From Verrucomicrobiia bacterium (GTDB taxonomy: Bacteria; Verrucomicrobiota; Verrucomicrobiia; Verrucomicrobiales; Akkermansiaceae): a stretch of DNA of 32,055 nt. The position numbers and the translations under genes were made by a program. Location of the stretch: assembly GCA_030430455.1 (NCBI GenBank), contig JAUIJB010000051.1, forward strand, positions 1-32,055, given 5' to 3'. The notes under the pieces are model-generated. The model was given only the letters and a program-made list of their open reading frames with translations. It did no database searches and had not been told where the DNA came from. Shown in pieces: positions 14,569 to 23,862 of the stretch; positions within the stretch are counted from its first letter, which is position 1, and each line of letters opens with the position of its first letter.

Positions 14569-17139
14569 ATGATCATGATCCCCCCACGCCTGTCAGCGGG
14601 TCCCGCTCGATGGAGCAGGCGGCCGTTCCGGACGCCCGGCCAGTCACCGACACGATCGGTGCTCCGCCAGTCCCTGATCCTGGGCCTCGGGCTGTTGCTC
14701 GCGGCATCCCGTTCGACCGCCGGCGAAATCGACCCCGGCGACTGGGACCGGATCCGCGAGGCCCACGACAGGGCCTGCCATGCATTCCGCAAGGTGCCCG
14801 GTGGCTGGCGGGCCGACAGCCCGGGCCAGCGATGGGCGACCCACTTCGACGAAGCCGGATTCCTCGTCCGGCCGGAGGGTGCCGACTGGCGGTGGGGGCT
14901 GCAGTTGACCCGCTACGGCTTCGAGGGAAGCGAGAGAATCCCGGCGGGCCGGGCCGTGGCGGAGGTCGATTCCGGCCAACTGCGCTTCCGCCATGACGAG
15001 TCGCTGATCGAATGGTTCCTCAATGACCGCCGCGGCCTCGAGCATGGATTCATCCTCGAGCAGCGTCCCGAGGGCCGCGGCGAGCTCCTCTTTGCGCTCG
15101 ACGCCCGCGGAACGCTCAGGCCGGTCGTTTCATCGGACCTCGTCGTCTTCGAGGACGCATCGGGAGCCCCGGTCCTGACCTATTCGGGGCTGAAGGTCTG
15201 GGATGCCGACGGTCGGATCCTCGCCTGTCGCTTCGAGGCCTCGGGCGGAACGGAGTTCGAGATCCGCGTGGATGACCGGGACGCCCGCTACCCGCTCACC
15301 ATCGACCCGCTGGCACAGCAGGCATTCCTCAAGCCGGAGGCCGTCGGGACAAGCCAGGCCGGCGACAACTTCGGCTGGTCCGCGGCGATTTCGGGCGACA
15401 CGGTGGTGGTCGGGGCGCCGCTGGAGGACAGCAGCTCGACGGGAGTGAACAGCACGCCCGACGACGTCGGCGGGACCGGGTTCAACTCGGGTGCGGCCTA
15501 CGTCTTCGTTCGCAACGGCGAGACCTGGTCCCAGCAGGCCTACCTGAAGCCGGACCAGGTCGGCGCCAGCCAGGAGGGTGACGAGTTCGGCATCTCGGTC
15601 GCGATCTCGGGAGACACCGTCGTGGTCGGTGCCTGGCAGGAGGCGGGGGGCTCGACGGGTGTCGATGGAAGCCCGCAGGAGCCGGCCGACGAATTCTACA
15701 CCTCCGGGGCCGCCTACGTCTTCGTCCGCGACGGTGACACCTGGTCCCAGCAGGCCTACCTCAAGGCCTTCAACATCGGCGCGGCCAACCGCGGAGACTC
15801 GTTCGGGCAGTCGGTCGGAATCAGCGGCGACAGGATCGTGGTCGGGGCCGGCGGCGAGGATGGCAGCTCGACGGGGGTCGACTCCGCGGCCAACGAGGGT
15901 GCCGACCGGGCCGGCGCCGCCTACGTCTTCCGGCGCAGCGGGGTGACCTGGTCCGAGGAGGCCTACCTGAAGCCCTCGGGCGTCGGGTCCTCACAGGTGC
16001 TCGATCGCTTCGGTTCCGCGGTCGCCATCTCGGGAGATGTCATCGCCGTCGGCGCTTACGGTGAAAATAGTAGCTCCACCGGAGTCGACAGCACGCCCAA
16101 CGAGGACCACCAGGGGATCTCCACCCCCGGGGCGGCCTACGTCTTCGAGCGTGGTGCCGGCGGCTGGATGCAGGAGGCCTACCTCAAGCCGGCGGCCGTC
16201 GGGAGTTCGCAGGTGGGCGACAACTTCGGCTACTCGGTGGCCGTCTCGGGCGCGACCGTCGTGGTCGGGGCGCGCCGGGAGGACAGCAACTCGACCGGGG
16301 TCAACAGCGTGCCGGAGGACTCCGGCGGGGCCTTCTTCGACGCGGGCGCGGCCTACGTCTTCGTGCGAGGGCAGGCGGGGTGGGAGCAGCAGGCCTACCT
16401 CAAGCCGGCGGTGGTCGGGGACTCCCAGGGTGGCGACAACCTCGGGGTCTCCGTGGCGATCGACGGGGATGTCGCGGTCGTCGGGGCGACGAGGGAGCGG
16501 AGTGGCTCGACCGGGATCAACAGCACCCCCGACGAGACCTCGAGCACCGCCGGGGCTGCGTATGTCTTCGTTCGCAGCGGGTCGGAGTGGACGCAGCAGG
16601 CCTACCTCAAGCCCGCCGCCACGGGGGGGTCGCTGTCGACCGACAACTTCGGCTCCGCCGTCGCCGTCTCGGGCGGGACCGTCGTCGTCGGCTCCTTCGG
16701 CGAGCGAAGTGGAAGCACCGGGGTCGGGGCCGTGCCCGACGAGAGCGCGGTGGGCGCCGGAGCGGGCTACGTCTTCACGGGTTTCGCGGTCGCCGTGGCG
16801 GACTACGCCGCATGGAGTGCCGGCAACATTCCCCCGGGTGAGGACGCAAGCTTCGAGGGGGACTGGAACCGGGACGGGGTCCCCAACGGCGTCGAGTATG
16901 TCTTCGGGGACGCCGCGATCGATCCGTCGCTGCCCGTGCCCCCGGGCGTGCCGGCGGACGTCGAGATCCACCTCGACCGAAGCTTCGCCCTCGGCCCGCC
17001 GACCTGGACGACGATTGCGAGCTGGATCGACGGTGCGCCCGTGTTTCTTGCCGAGGAGATCCTGGTCGAGGATGGCCTGGTGGTCGATGGCTCGTCGGAG
17101 CCGAGGGCGTTCTATCGCTACCGGGTCCTGTTGAGGTAG
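14569..17139 (+). CDS. Secreted seven-repeat FG-GAP propeller protein
   Basis: An 856-residue exported protein. The ATG at 14569 gives a long n-region before the hydrophobic core LILGLGLLLAAS; a GTG at 14659 would give a compact signal peptide and may be the true start. Residues about 40-245 form an N-terminal beta-rich domain ending VDDRDARYPLTIDPLA, a segment that often precedes FG-GAP_2 repeats. Seven repeats of about 70 residues follow (about 250-740), each with the pattern QAYLKP, DNFG-x-SVAISG, VVVGA, SSTGV and GAAYVFVR, which fits one seven-bladed beta-propeller. A linker with DWNRDGVPNGVEYVFG then leads to the C-terminal region ending RAFYRYRVLLR. The likely location is the cell surface or medium. 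The partner is unknown. Confidence 0.92.
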   Translation: MIMIPPRLSAGPARWSRRPFRTPGQSPTRSVLRQSLILGLGLLLAASRSTAGEIDPGDWDRIREAHDRACHAFRKVPGGWRADSPGQRWATHFDEAGFLVRPEGADWRWGLQLTRYGFEGSERIPAGRAVAEVDSGQLRFRHDESLIEWFLNDRRGLEHGFILEQRPEGRGELLFALDARGTLRPVVSSDLVVFEDASGAPVLTYSGLKVWDADGRILACRFEASGGTEFEIRVDDRDARYPLTIDPLAQQAFLKPEAVGTSQAGDNFGWSAAISGDTVVVGAPLEDSSSTGVNSTPDDVGGTGFNSGAAYVFVRNGETWSQQAYLKPDQVGASQEGDEFGISVAISGDTVVVGAWQEAGGSTGVDGSPQEPADEFYTSGAAYVFVRDGDTWSQQAYLKAFNIGAANRGDSFGQSVGISGDRIVVGAGGEDGSSTGVDSAANEGADRAGAAYVFRRSGVTWSEEAYLKPSGVGSSQVLDRFGSAVAISGDVIAVGAYGENSSSTGVDSTPNEDHQGISTPGAAYVFERGAGGWMQEAYLKPAAVGSSQVGDNFGYSVAVSGATVVVGARREDSNSTGVNSVPEDSGGAFFDAGAAYVFVRGQAGWEQQAYLKPAVVGDSQGGDNLGVSVAIDGDVAVVGATRERSGSTGINSTPDETSSTAGAAYVFVRSGSEWTQQAYLKPAATGGSLSTDNFGSAVAVSGGTVVVGSFGERSGSTGVGAVPDESAVGAGAGYVFTGFAVAVADYAAWSAGNIPPGEDASFEGDWNRDGVPNGVEYVFGDAAIDPSLPVPPGVPADVEIHLDRSFALGPPTWTTIASWIDGAPVFLAEEILVEDGLVVDGSSEPRAFYRYRVLLR
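15317..16785 (+). repeat. Seven coding repeats of about 210 bases
   Basis: The DNA of the propeller gene repeats seven times with a period of about 207-216 bases, each unit opening with a CAGGCCTACCTCAAG-like phrase. The strong DNA similarity between units suggests recent expansion or continuing homogenisation. Confidence 0.85.
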
Positions 17140-17195
17140 CCCGCCGTCCGGCGGTCTTGCTTGCGGTTTCGCGGTGGCGGGTCGACGCTCCGGAC

Positions 17196-18785
17196 GTGCC
17201 ACCCAAGGACGAACAGAGCGACCCGACCGACCCGCAGGACGTGCGGGTGCGGAACCCGCGGGTCGAGGACATCCCGGCGATGATCGCGCTGCACCGGCGC
17301 TGCTTCCCCCACATGGTGGCGGCCGATGGTGCCTGGGAGGCGGGCGAACTCGAGTCGCACCTCAACATCTTCGAGGAGGGCCAGTTCGTGGCGGAGGTGC
17401 AGGGCAGGGTCGTCGGGGTGGCCTCCTCGCTGATCGTCTCGCTCGGCCGCGACCCGCTGCGCAAGCACACCTACTACGGCATCACCGACGACGGCTACTT
17501 CTACAACCACGACCCGCAGGGCGACACGCTCTACGGGGCGGAGGTCTACGTCGACCCGGACTGCCGCGGCCGGGGGATCGGCAAGATCCTCTACGAGAAG
17601 AGGCGCGAGCTGTGCCGGCGCCTCAACCTGCGCCGCATCCTCGCCGGGGGGCGGCTCTCCAACTACGCCGACCACGCCGCCGAGCTGACCCCGGAGGAAT
17701 ACGTCTGGCAGGTGCAGGAGGGGATGATCGCCGACCCGGTGCTCGGGTTCCAGATCTCGCAGGGCTTCGCGGTGCGCGGGGTGATGCCGAACTACATCCG
17801 CGACCCGCGCTCCAGGGACTTCGCCAGCCTGATCGAGTGGCTCAACCCGGACTACCAGCCGCAGGAGAGCGACGACCAGAAGGTGCGCGTCGCCTGCGTG
17901 CAGTACAAGATGCGCAAGCTGACCGACTTCGACGACTTCGCCGCGCAGGTGCGCTACTTCGTCGAGACGGCGGGCGAGGACTACGGCGCCGAGTTCGTGC
18001 TGTTCCCGGAGTTCCTCAGCGTGCAGCTGCTCAGCGGGCTGCCGTCGATGGGGTCCCGCGAGGGCATCCGCAAGCTGGCGGAATACACCGGGCGCTTCGT
18101 CGAGTTGATGGGCACCCTGGCGCGAGAGCAGGGCCTCTACCTGATCGCCGGGTCGCACCCGGTCGAGCAGGCCGACGGCCGGCTGAACAACACGGCGATG
18201 GTCTTCAAGCCCGACGGGACCCACGTCGAGCAGCCGAAGCTCCACATCACGCCGAGCGAGAAGACCTGGTGGGGGATCTCCGGCGGCAACTCGCTGGTGG
18301 TGGTGCAGACGCCGAAGGCGCGGGTCGGGGTGCTGATCTGCTACGACGTCGAGTTCCCCGAGGCGGCCCGCTATCTCGCCGACCGCGGCGTCGAGATCCT
18401 CTTCGTGCCCTACTGCACCGACAACCGCCAGGGCTACCTGCGGGTGACCACCTGCGCCGCGGCGCGGGCGATCGAGAACCAGATCTACGTCGCCACCGCC
18501 GGGGTGGTGGGCAACCTGCCGGACGTGCCGGCGATGGACATCCACTACGGCCGGGCGGCGGTGTTCACGCCGAGCGACTTCGAGTTCGCGCGCGACGGGA
18601 TCCAGAGCCAGGCGGATGCCAACGTCGAGACCATGCTGGTGACCGACCTCGACATCTCCGACCTCTACCGCTCGCGCCAGAGTGGCGCGGTGACCCCGAA
18701 CAGCGACCGGCGCCGCGACCTGTTCGAGTTCCGCCCGAAGCTGTCGAACGAGGTGAAGGTGGTCGAGCCGGGGGAAGGCAGCTGA
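17196..18785 (+). CDS. GNAT acetyltransferase - nitrilase-type amidohydrolase fusion
   Basis: A two-domain cytoplasmic enzyme of about 529 residues. The start is uncertain: the GTG at 17196 is used here, and an in-frame TTG at 17157 is an alternative. Residues about 16-180 are a GNAT acyltransferase fold with the acetyl-CoA loop DCRGRGIGK after the strand YGAEVYVDP. Residues about 225-500 are a carbon-nitrogen hydrolase with the catalytic triad E272 (FPEF), K348 (QPKLHITP) and C382 (LICYDVEFPE), so the active site looks complete. The same domain order is known in many bacteria as a bifunctional GNAT/carbon-nitrogen hydrolase protein, whose substrate is not established. The gene starts 56 bases after the propeller stop and converges on the LRR gene 13 bases away. 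Confidence 0.9.
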   Translation: MPPKDEQSDPTDPQDVRVRNPRVEDIPAMIALHRRCFPHMVAADGAWEAGELESHLNIFEEGQFVAEVQGRVVGVASSLIVSLGRDPLRKHTYYGITDDGYFYNHDPQGDTLYGAEVYVDPDCRGRGIGKILYEKRRELCRRLNLRRILAGGRLSNYADHAAELTPEEYVWQVQEGMIADPVLGFQISQGFAVRGVMPNYIRDPRSRDFASLIEWLNPDYQPQESDDQKVRVACVQYKMRKLTDFDDFAAQVRYFVETAGEDYGAEFVLFPEFLSVQLLSGLPSMGSREGIRKLAEYTGRFVELMGTLAREQGLYLIAGSHPVEQADGRLNNTAMVFKPDGTHVEQPKLHITPSEKTWWGISGGNSLVVVQTPKARVGVLICYDVEFPEAARYLADRGVEILFVPYCTDNRQGYLRVTTCAAARAIENQIYVATAGVVGNLPDVPAMDIHYGRAAVFTPSDFEFARDGIQSQADANVETMLVTDLDISDLYRSRQSGAVTPNSDRRRDLFEFRPKLSNEVKVVEPGEGS

Positions 18786-18798
18786 GTGCCCGGCGCCT

Positions 18799-20322
18799 TC
18801 AGCGGTCGAGCTCGGCGCGGAAGAACGCCCGGTCGCCCGGCAGTTCGGCGGCGGGGATGAGGAAGCGGTTGGGTTGCCCGGAGTCGTCGCCGGTCTCCAC
18901 GACGCCGGACTGGTCGGAGAACGGTCCGGGAAGCCGGGTGGCCGAGGTGACCTTGAGCCCGCTGGTGCCGCCCTCGACGTCGAGGAAGAACCCGCCCGTG
19001 GTGAAGCCGGCCGCGGTGATCCGCATGGGTCGTTCCGCAATGACGAGCAGCCCGTTCCAGGTCGCACCAAGGCCGCCGAAGGAGGCGGTATTCGCCGGCT
19101 TGACGACGGCGACGGGACTCTCGGCGATGTTCTCGAAGGGGATGTCGTCGACCACCGGGGCTGCGCCCTCGAAGGTCACGCAACCGAGCTCGCCGCACTG
19201 GGCGAAGCAGGCGTAGCCCAGGCTGGAGACCCCCGCGGGAAGGGTGATCGACCTCAGGCTGCGGCAGTCGTAGAAGGTGTAGTTCGGCAGGCTGGTGATC
19301 CCGGCCGGGAGCCGAGCGGCGAGCAGGCCCTGGCAGCTGTAGAAGGCCCCCCAGTCGATCGTGGTCACGCTGTCGGGCACCACGACGCCGAGCAGCCCCC
19401 GGCATTCGACGAAGGCCTGGTAGCCGATCCGGGTGAGCGAGGAGGGAAATGAAACGCCGGTGAGGGAGCTGGCATGGCTGAAGGCGAAGTCGCCGATGTC
19501 GGTCACGCCCGGCGGCACCCGGTAGCGGCCCGTGCGTCCTCCCGGGAAGCTGTGAAGCACGCTGCCGCCCGCATCGAAGAGCACCCCGTCGATGTCCGCG
19601 AAGTCCGGGTTCGCCGGATCGACCACCAGCGCGTCCAGCCCCTGGCAGTTGCCGAAGGTCTCGGGCTCGATCGTGACGACGCTGGCCGGGAGGTTCACCT
19701 GGATGAGCAGGTCGCTGCCGCTGAAGGCATTGGCGCGCAGGGTCATGACCCCGGTGGGGACCGAGTATTCCCCGGCGCGGCCGTTGGGAAAGGCGATGAG
19801 CTGGCCGAGCCCGGCCGTGAACAACACGCCGTCCTGGCTCTGGTAGGCCGGGTTGCCCGGCGCGACCGTGAAGGCGGCGAGGCTGTCGCACAGGCTGAAC
19901 GCCTCGCCACCCAGCGAGGTCAGGCTCGCGGGAAGCGTCACGCCTGGCAAGTCGAGGCAGCGGTAGAAGGCGCGCTGGCCGATCGACTCGACGCCGCTGC
20001 CCAAGGACAGGCTGGTGAGGCCGGTGCAGGAGATGAAGGCGTAGCTCTCGATCGTGGTCACGCTGTCCGGTAGGGTGATGCTCTCGAGGCTCGTGCAGCT
20101 CCGGAAGGCGCTGACGGCGATCGTGCGGACCGGTTCGCCGCCGATCGTCGCCGGAATCGCGAGAGCGCCCGTGGCGGAGGTGTCGCAGTCGGTGATCGTC
20201 ACCTCGCCGCCGGAACTCGTCCAGCTGAGGTCACTCAGGTCCGCGGCGCTGGAAACATCGGGCGCCGCGGCCAGCAGTGACACCAGCAGTCCCGCCATTG
20301 GGATGTGCGGCTTCGGGTTCAT
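18799..20322 (-). CDS. Secreted BspA-type leucine-rich repeat protein
   Basis: A 507-residue exported protein with a signal peptide at residues 1-27 (core AGLLVSLLAAA, end VSSAA). From about 55 to 400 it consists of LRR_5 (BspA/TpLRR) repeats of about 23 residues, for example SAFRSCTSLESITLPDSVTT and RAFYRCLDLPGVTLPASLTS, each with the A/T-F-x-x-C-x-x-L core. Two longer insertions with DGVLF (about residues 165 and 250) interrupt the array. The last hundred residues form a beta-rich tail ending RAFFRAELDR. In other bacteria such LRR proteins mediate binding to host or matrix proteins; here that role is only an inference. The gene converges on the GNAT-nitrilase gene. Confidence 0.92.
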   Translation of the reverse strand: MNPKPHIPMAGLLVSLLAAAPDVSSAADLSDLSWTSSGGEVTITDCDTSATGALAIPATIGGEPVRTIAVSAFRSCTSLESITLPDSVTTIESYAFISCTGLTSLSLGSGVESIGQRAFYRCLDLPGVTLPASLTSLGGEAFSLCDSLAAFTVAPGNPAYQSQDGVLFTAGLGQLIAFPNGRAGEYSVPTGVMTLRANAFSGSDLLIQVNLPASVVTIEPETFGNCQGLDALVVDPANPDFADIDGVLFDAGGSVLHSFPGGRTGRYRVPPGVTDIGDFAFSHASSLTGVSFPSSLTRIGYQAFVECRGLLGVVVPDSVTTIDWGAFYSCQGLLAARLPAGITSLPNYTFYDCRSLRSITLPAGVSSLGYACFAQCGELGCVTFEGAAPVVDDIPFENIAESPVAVVKPANTASFGGLGATWNGLLVIAERPMRITAAGFTTGGFFLDVEGGTSGLKVTSATRLPGPFSDQSGVVETGDDSGQPNRFLIPAAELPGDRAFFRAELDR

Positions 20323-20795
20323 GGGAAATCGGGAATCTGCGAAGGGTGAGCATGACAGGTCTGCGGCGGGACCTCAAGCCCGCCGCTCTTTCGGTCCAGA
20401 GAGGTGGCGTTGACGATCTGGGCCTGGAATCCGGACGGCGCACCACTGAGAGCGAAGATGCAAACCGAGAAGCCGGTGTCGATCTGGTTCCGAGCTTGGC
20501 GGCCGTGGCCGATCCGGGGAGCGCGGCAAGCCGTGCGCATAGGCACAGGCGACGCAGGGGGCCGGCCGGGAGTCCGCCCGAAACTCGCTGGAATTGGGGG
20601 CTCATCGTGAAAGGACGGGGTTTCCGACAATCGCCAACCTAGCAGTCCGGGTCGGCATGGCTGCGCATATCCTCTGATCCCTTTTGCCTGAACCGCCGGG
20701 CGAAGCGGCGGGCCCGGTCACGACGTGGCCGGATTGCCTTGCCGGCAGCCAAACTCCTTGCGGGTTCTCCGGGCTCTTGGTTAGGTCCCTTGAAT
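20323..20795. other. Gene-free gap of 473 bases between divergent secreted-protein genes
   Basis: The gap lies between the LRR start and the LamG start. Open frames here have no signal peptide or recognisable domain and are best read as chance. A strong hairpin at 20363-20386 is the only clear structure. The two promoters must lie here, but no convincing boxes were seen. Confidence 0.5.
20363..20386. repeat. Hairpin GCGGCGGG / CCCGCCGC
   Basis: An eight-pair perfect GC stem with an eight-base loop (ACCTCAAG), followed by TCTTTC on the plus strand. It lies 41 bases upstream of the LRR start. It resembles short intergenic hairpins seen in related genomes. A terminator function is possible, but no gene ends nearby. 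Confidence 0.5.
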
Positions 20796-22670
20796 ATGTC
20801 AGACTTGGAATCATTCGGGATTCGGAGGAGCTTGGCCCTCGGCCTCGGTCTGTTCATCAGCGCCAGCTCCGCTCACCAGCTCCAAGCCGGCTCGATCGCC
20901 GGTGAACTGGCCTACGACGGCCCCGGGGACCCGGGCCGTCCGGGCAACAAGGCGCTCTCGCTCGACGGTGACGGCGATTACGTGCAGACCATGCTGGACG
21001 ACCTGTCCGGCTCGGAGATCACCATCGCCTACTGGTTCAAGGGCAGCTTCCACCGCTCGATCGTGCGCCAGCAAAGCGGCGCCGGCTACGTGGTCGCCGG
21101 CTACAGCGCCGTTCACATTCTGTCCAACGACGGCGGGACGACCGGAGTCGCGGCGGACAACAGCAGCGGGGCCACGGTCACCGACGGCGATTGGCACCAT
21201 GTCGCGATGAGCTGGAAGCAGAACACGCCGGATGGCTTTGCGACCTATCTCGACGGCGAGCTGGTTGCCAGCCGGGACAGCGCGAACGTGGCGATTCCGG
21301 ACTACAACGTGGACACCTACATCGGGTCGGCCAACGGTGCGCCTCCCGAGTTCACCAACGGCATGGTCGATGACGTCGCGATCTGGAACCGAGCCCTCGA
21401 CCTCGCGGAGATCCGCGCGGCGATGGAGGCCCCGTTGATGGGGGACGAAGCCGGCCTGGTCGGATACTGGAACTTCGACGACGGCACCGCCGACGACCTG
21501 ACCGCGGCGGGCAACGACGGCACCCTCTACGGCGACGCCGCCATCGTCGATGCCGAGGACCTCGGGGTGAATCAGGAGTTCGTCGTCGAGGCGACCCCGG
21601 ACTCGCCCGACAACCAAGTGCTGTGCCTCGACAGTGGCCAGAGCCAGTATGTCGTGGTCAACTCGCTGACCAACCTCGCCGGGGACGAGCTCACGATTTC
21701 ATGCTGGTTCAAGGGCAGTGTTCATCGATCGCTCGTGCGCCAGCAGGCGTTCGGCAACAACTACATCTCGCTCGGCTACGGCGCGGTGCACATCCTCTCC
21801 AACGACGGCTTGACAACCGGTCTCTCGGCGGATGGGAACAGCGGGAGCACGGTCATCGACGGCGAATGGCACCACCTCGTGATGAGTTGGAAGCGGAACT
21901 CGACGGGAGGGTTTGCCACCTACCTGGACGGCATGCCGGTCGCCAGTCGCGACAGCTCGAACAACCCGATCCCGAACCACAACGTGGCGACCTTTTTCGG
22001 CTCGGGTAATGGCGAGGGGGAGTTCACCAACGGCTGCATCGACGAGATCGCGATCTGGAACCGCGCGCTCTCGCCCGCCGAGGTCGCCAGCGGCTGGAAC
22101 CAGCGGCTGAATGGCGACGAGGCCGGGCTGGTCGGCTACTGGACCTTCGACGACGGAACGGCGGCCGACGCGACCTCCAACAACCACGACGGGACGCTCA
22201 CAAACGGGGCGACGATCATCGCCGACACCATCCCCGACCTCGACGGCGTTCCGCTGATGGCGACGAGCGGGGTCGCCGGGCCCTACCTGCTCGAGGGAGC
22301 GCCCGACGGGATCGGCTACTACGTCGATGCCTACCTCGACGCCAACGGCAACGGCATGCGTGACGAGGACGAGTGGCGGGCGAGCTTCCCGGGCAATCCC
22401 CTCGCGATCTCGGGCGATGTCACCGGGGTCGACCTCGCCCTCTACGACCCGGGCTCGGTGTGGTTGCGGATCGTGAATTCCGGCGGCGGCCTCGCGGTCG
22501 AGTGGCCCGAGTTCGCCACCGGAACCACGCTGACCTCGTCGCCGGACCCCGGGGCGCCCGCCTGGGACGAATTCACCGGTGAGGTCACCACCGCGGAAGG
22601 CGTGCGCTCCGCGGCGGTGGGCGGCGAGTTGCCCGCCGAGTTCTTCCGCCTCGAGGACGAGCGGCGTTGA
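20796..22670 (+). CDS. Secreted protein with two tandem LamG domains
   Basis: A 624-residue exported protein. The ATG at 20796 leads into a signal peptide (SLALGLGLFISASSAHQLQA). Two LamG/concanavalin-like domains lie at about 45-245 and 275-480. They are close copies: both contain WFKGS-x-HRS-IVRQQ or LVRQQ, AVHILSNDG, DGFATYLDGE or GGFATYLDGM, VASRDS and DEAGLVGYW-x-FDDGTA. A segment with the Ca-binding-like run DANGNGMRDEDEW follows, and the protein closes with a beta-rich region ending AEFFRLEDERR. LamG folds commonly bind glycans or other surface ligands, but the ligand is unknown. The gene is convergent with the next LamG gene (43-base gap). Confidence 0.9.
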   Translation: MSDLESFGIRRSLALGLGLFISASSAHQLQAGSIAGELAYDGPGDPGRPGNKALSLDGDGDYVQTMLDDLSGSEITIAYWFKGSFHRSIVRQQSGAGYVVAGYSAVHILSNDGGTTGVAADNSSGATVTDGDWHHVAMSWKQNTPDGFATYLDGELVASRDSANVAIPDYNVDTYIGSANGAPPEFTNGMVDDVAIWNRALDLAEIRAAMEAPLMGDEAGLVGYWNFDDGTADDLTAAGNDGTLYGDAAIVDAEDLGVNQEFVVEATPDSPDNQVLCLDSGQSQYVVVNSLTNLAGDELTISCWFKGSVHRSLVRQQAFGNNYISLGYGAVHILSNDGLTTGLSADGNSGSTVIDGEWHHLVMSWKRNSTGGFATYLDGMPVASRDSSNNPIPNHNVATFFGSGNGEGEFTNGCIDEIAIWNRALSPAEVASGWNQRLNGDEAGLVGYWTFDDGTAADATSNNHDGTLTNGATIIADTIPDLDGVPLMATSGVAGPYLLEGAPDGIGYYVDAYLDANGNGMRDEDEWRASFPGNPLAISGDVTGVDLALYDPGSVWLRIVNSGGGLAVEWPEFATGTTLTSSPDPGAPAWDEFTGEVTTAEGVRSAAVGGELPAEFFRLEDERR

Positions 22671-22713
22671 GCGCGTCGGGAGCGGCCGAAATGCTGCCTT
22701 CCCCGAACCCGGA

Positions 22714-23862
22714 TCACTCGGTGCTGAGCCGGAAGAAGCGCCGGGGATCCTCGGCCGGAAGCGTGAGCACGTTCCAGCCGTCGTCGACGCTGGGTGGCTG
22801 GTCGACCTTCGACCACGCTTCCGGGTCGAGGCCGGGCGCGCTTTCGAGGTCATAGGCCGTGGCCGACTCCGGCCATGACAGGGTGACCGAGCCGGCCTCG
22901 TGGAGGATCGACAGCGCCGGCGGGTCGCCGACCGGGAAGCGGGAGTACTGCGCCAGGACCTCGGAGGAGTCGAGCGCACGGTCGAAGAACATCAGGTCGT
23001 CGAAGCGACCGTTGAAGGGGTTGCGCTCGTCGTTGTCCTGCGGGTAGCTGCCGCCGATCTTGATGCCGGCGGGCGGGGTGGCCGAACTCAGGTCGGGTTC
23101 CGGTGGCCCGTTCACTCCCCATCGATCGTCGTTGCTCGTGAGCGTGGCGGCGATCGGTTCGCCGTTGCGGTAGAGTTCCATGCTGCCGGCATCGAAGTCG
23201 AAGCTCGCCGCCAGGTGGGTCCAGCGGTCCGGGGGCACGAGCCTCGTCCATGGGGTGTCCGCCGCCAGGATCCACGAGTTCCCGCCGTCGATCCTGCGGC
23301 CGAGGGCGACCAGCTTGAGGTCGCCGGAGACGTTGATGATCTCGAGGAGGGCCCGCACGCCGTGGCCCTCGGAGTCGCCGGAAAGGAGCCCGAAGAGCCC
23401 GACCGCGTTGTAGTAGTCGTCGGGGTCGGCGGTGTTGGAGTTGAGGTTCGGGTTGGTGCCGGTCGGCTTGACCCAGCCCATCACGGTGATGCCGGAAACC
23501 GAGCCGAAGGGGGCGAGCGAGGCCAGCCCGCCGGCCTGGTAGATCCCCGCCTTCCAGTCGTCGTTGCCCTCGGATGCGGGATTGACCTGCTGGGTCTGCA
23601 GGGCGAGGTGGCTGCCGGCGTGGGCGCCGTCGGCGATCCGCATTGCAGCCCCGCCGTTGACCAGGTCGATGTCCGTCCCGGAGAAACCGAGGTCCTGCTC
23701 CTTGCCGGCGTTCTCCTCGACCGGATGCTCGAAGTCGTAGTGGCAGGCGAGGTCGTCGGCGAGTTCGGGGACAACGAGCCCCGCCTGGAGCGGGCAGCAG
23801 GCAGCAAGGATGGCGGACAGGCTCGCCCGGGGAGCGGATCCCAAGGGGGTTGGAACAGGCAT
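22714..23862 (-). CDS. Secreted single LamG-domain protein
   Basis: A 382-residue exported protein. The ATG at 23862 is chosen because it gives a signal peptide (ASLSAILAACCPLQA) directly ahead of the mature domain; in-frame codons further upstream look non-coding. One LamG domain covers about 25-305, with ITVMGWVKPTG, WTHLAASFDFDAGSMELYRNG, and FNGRFDDLMFFDRALDSSEV at its end. The C-terminus (about 315-382) is a compact beta module with VTLSWPESATAYDLESAPGL and the end RRFFRLSTE. The second LamG strand pair differs from the tandem LamG protein next door, so the two are not recent copies. The role is probably extracellular, the ligand unknown. Confidence 0.9.
   Translation of the reverse strand: MPVPTPLGSAPRASLSAILAACCPLQAGLVVPELADDLACHYDFEHPVEENAGKEQDLGFSGTDIDLVNGGAAMRIADGAHAGSHLALQTQQVNPASEGNDDWKAGIYQAGGLASLAPFGSVSGITVMGWVKPTGTNPNLNSNTADPDDYYNAVGLFGLLSGDSEGHGVRALLEIINVSGDLKLVALGRRIDGGNSWILAADTPWTRLVPPDRWTHLAASFDFDAGSMELYRNGEPIAATLTSNDDRWGVNGPPEPDLSSATPPAGIKIGGSYPQDNDERNPFNGRFDDLMFFDRALDSSEVLAQYSRFPVGDPPALSILHEAGSVTLSWPESATAYDLESAPGLDPEAWSKVDQPPSVDDGWNVLTLPAEDPRRFFRLSTE

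Noticed and set aside
14567..14578. Palindrome TCATGATCATGA over the start of the propeller gene as an operator
   Set aside because: It is short, contains the start codon itself and has no second copy in the gap, so chance is sufficient.
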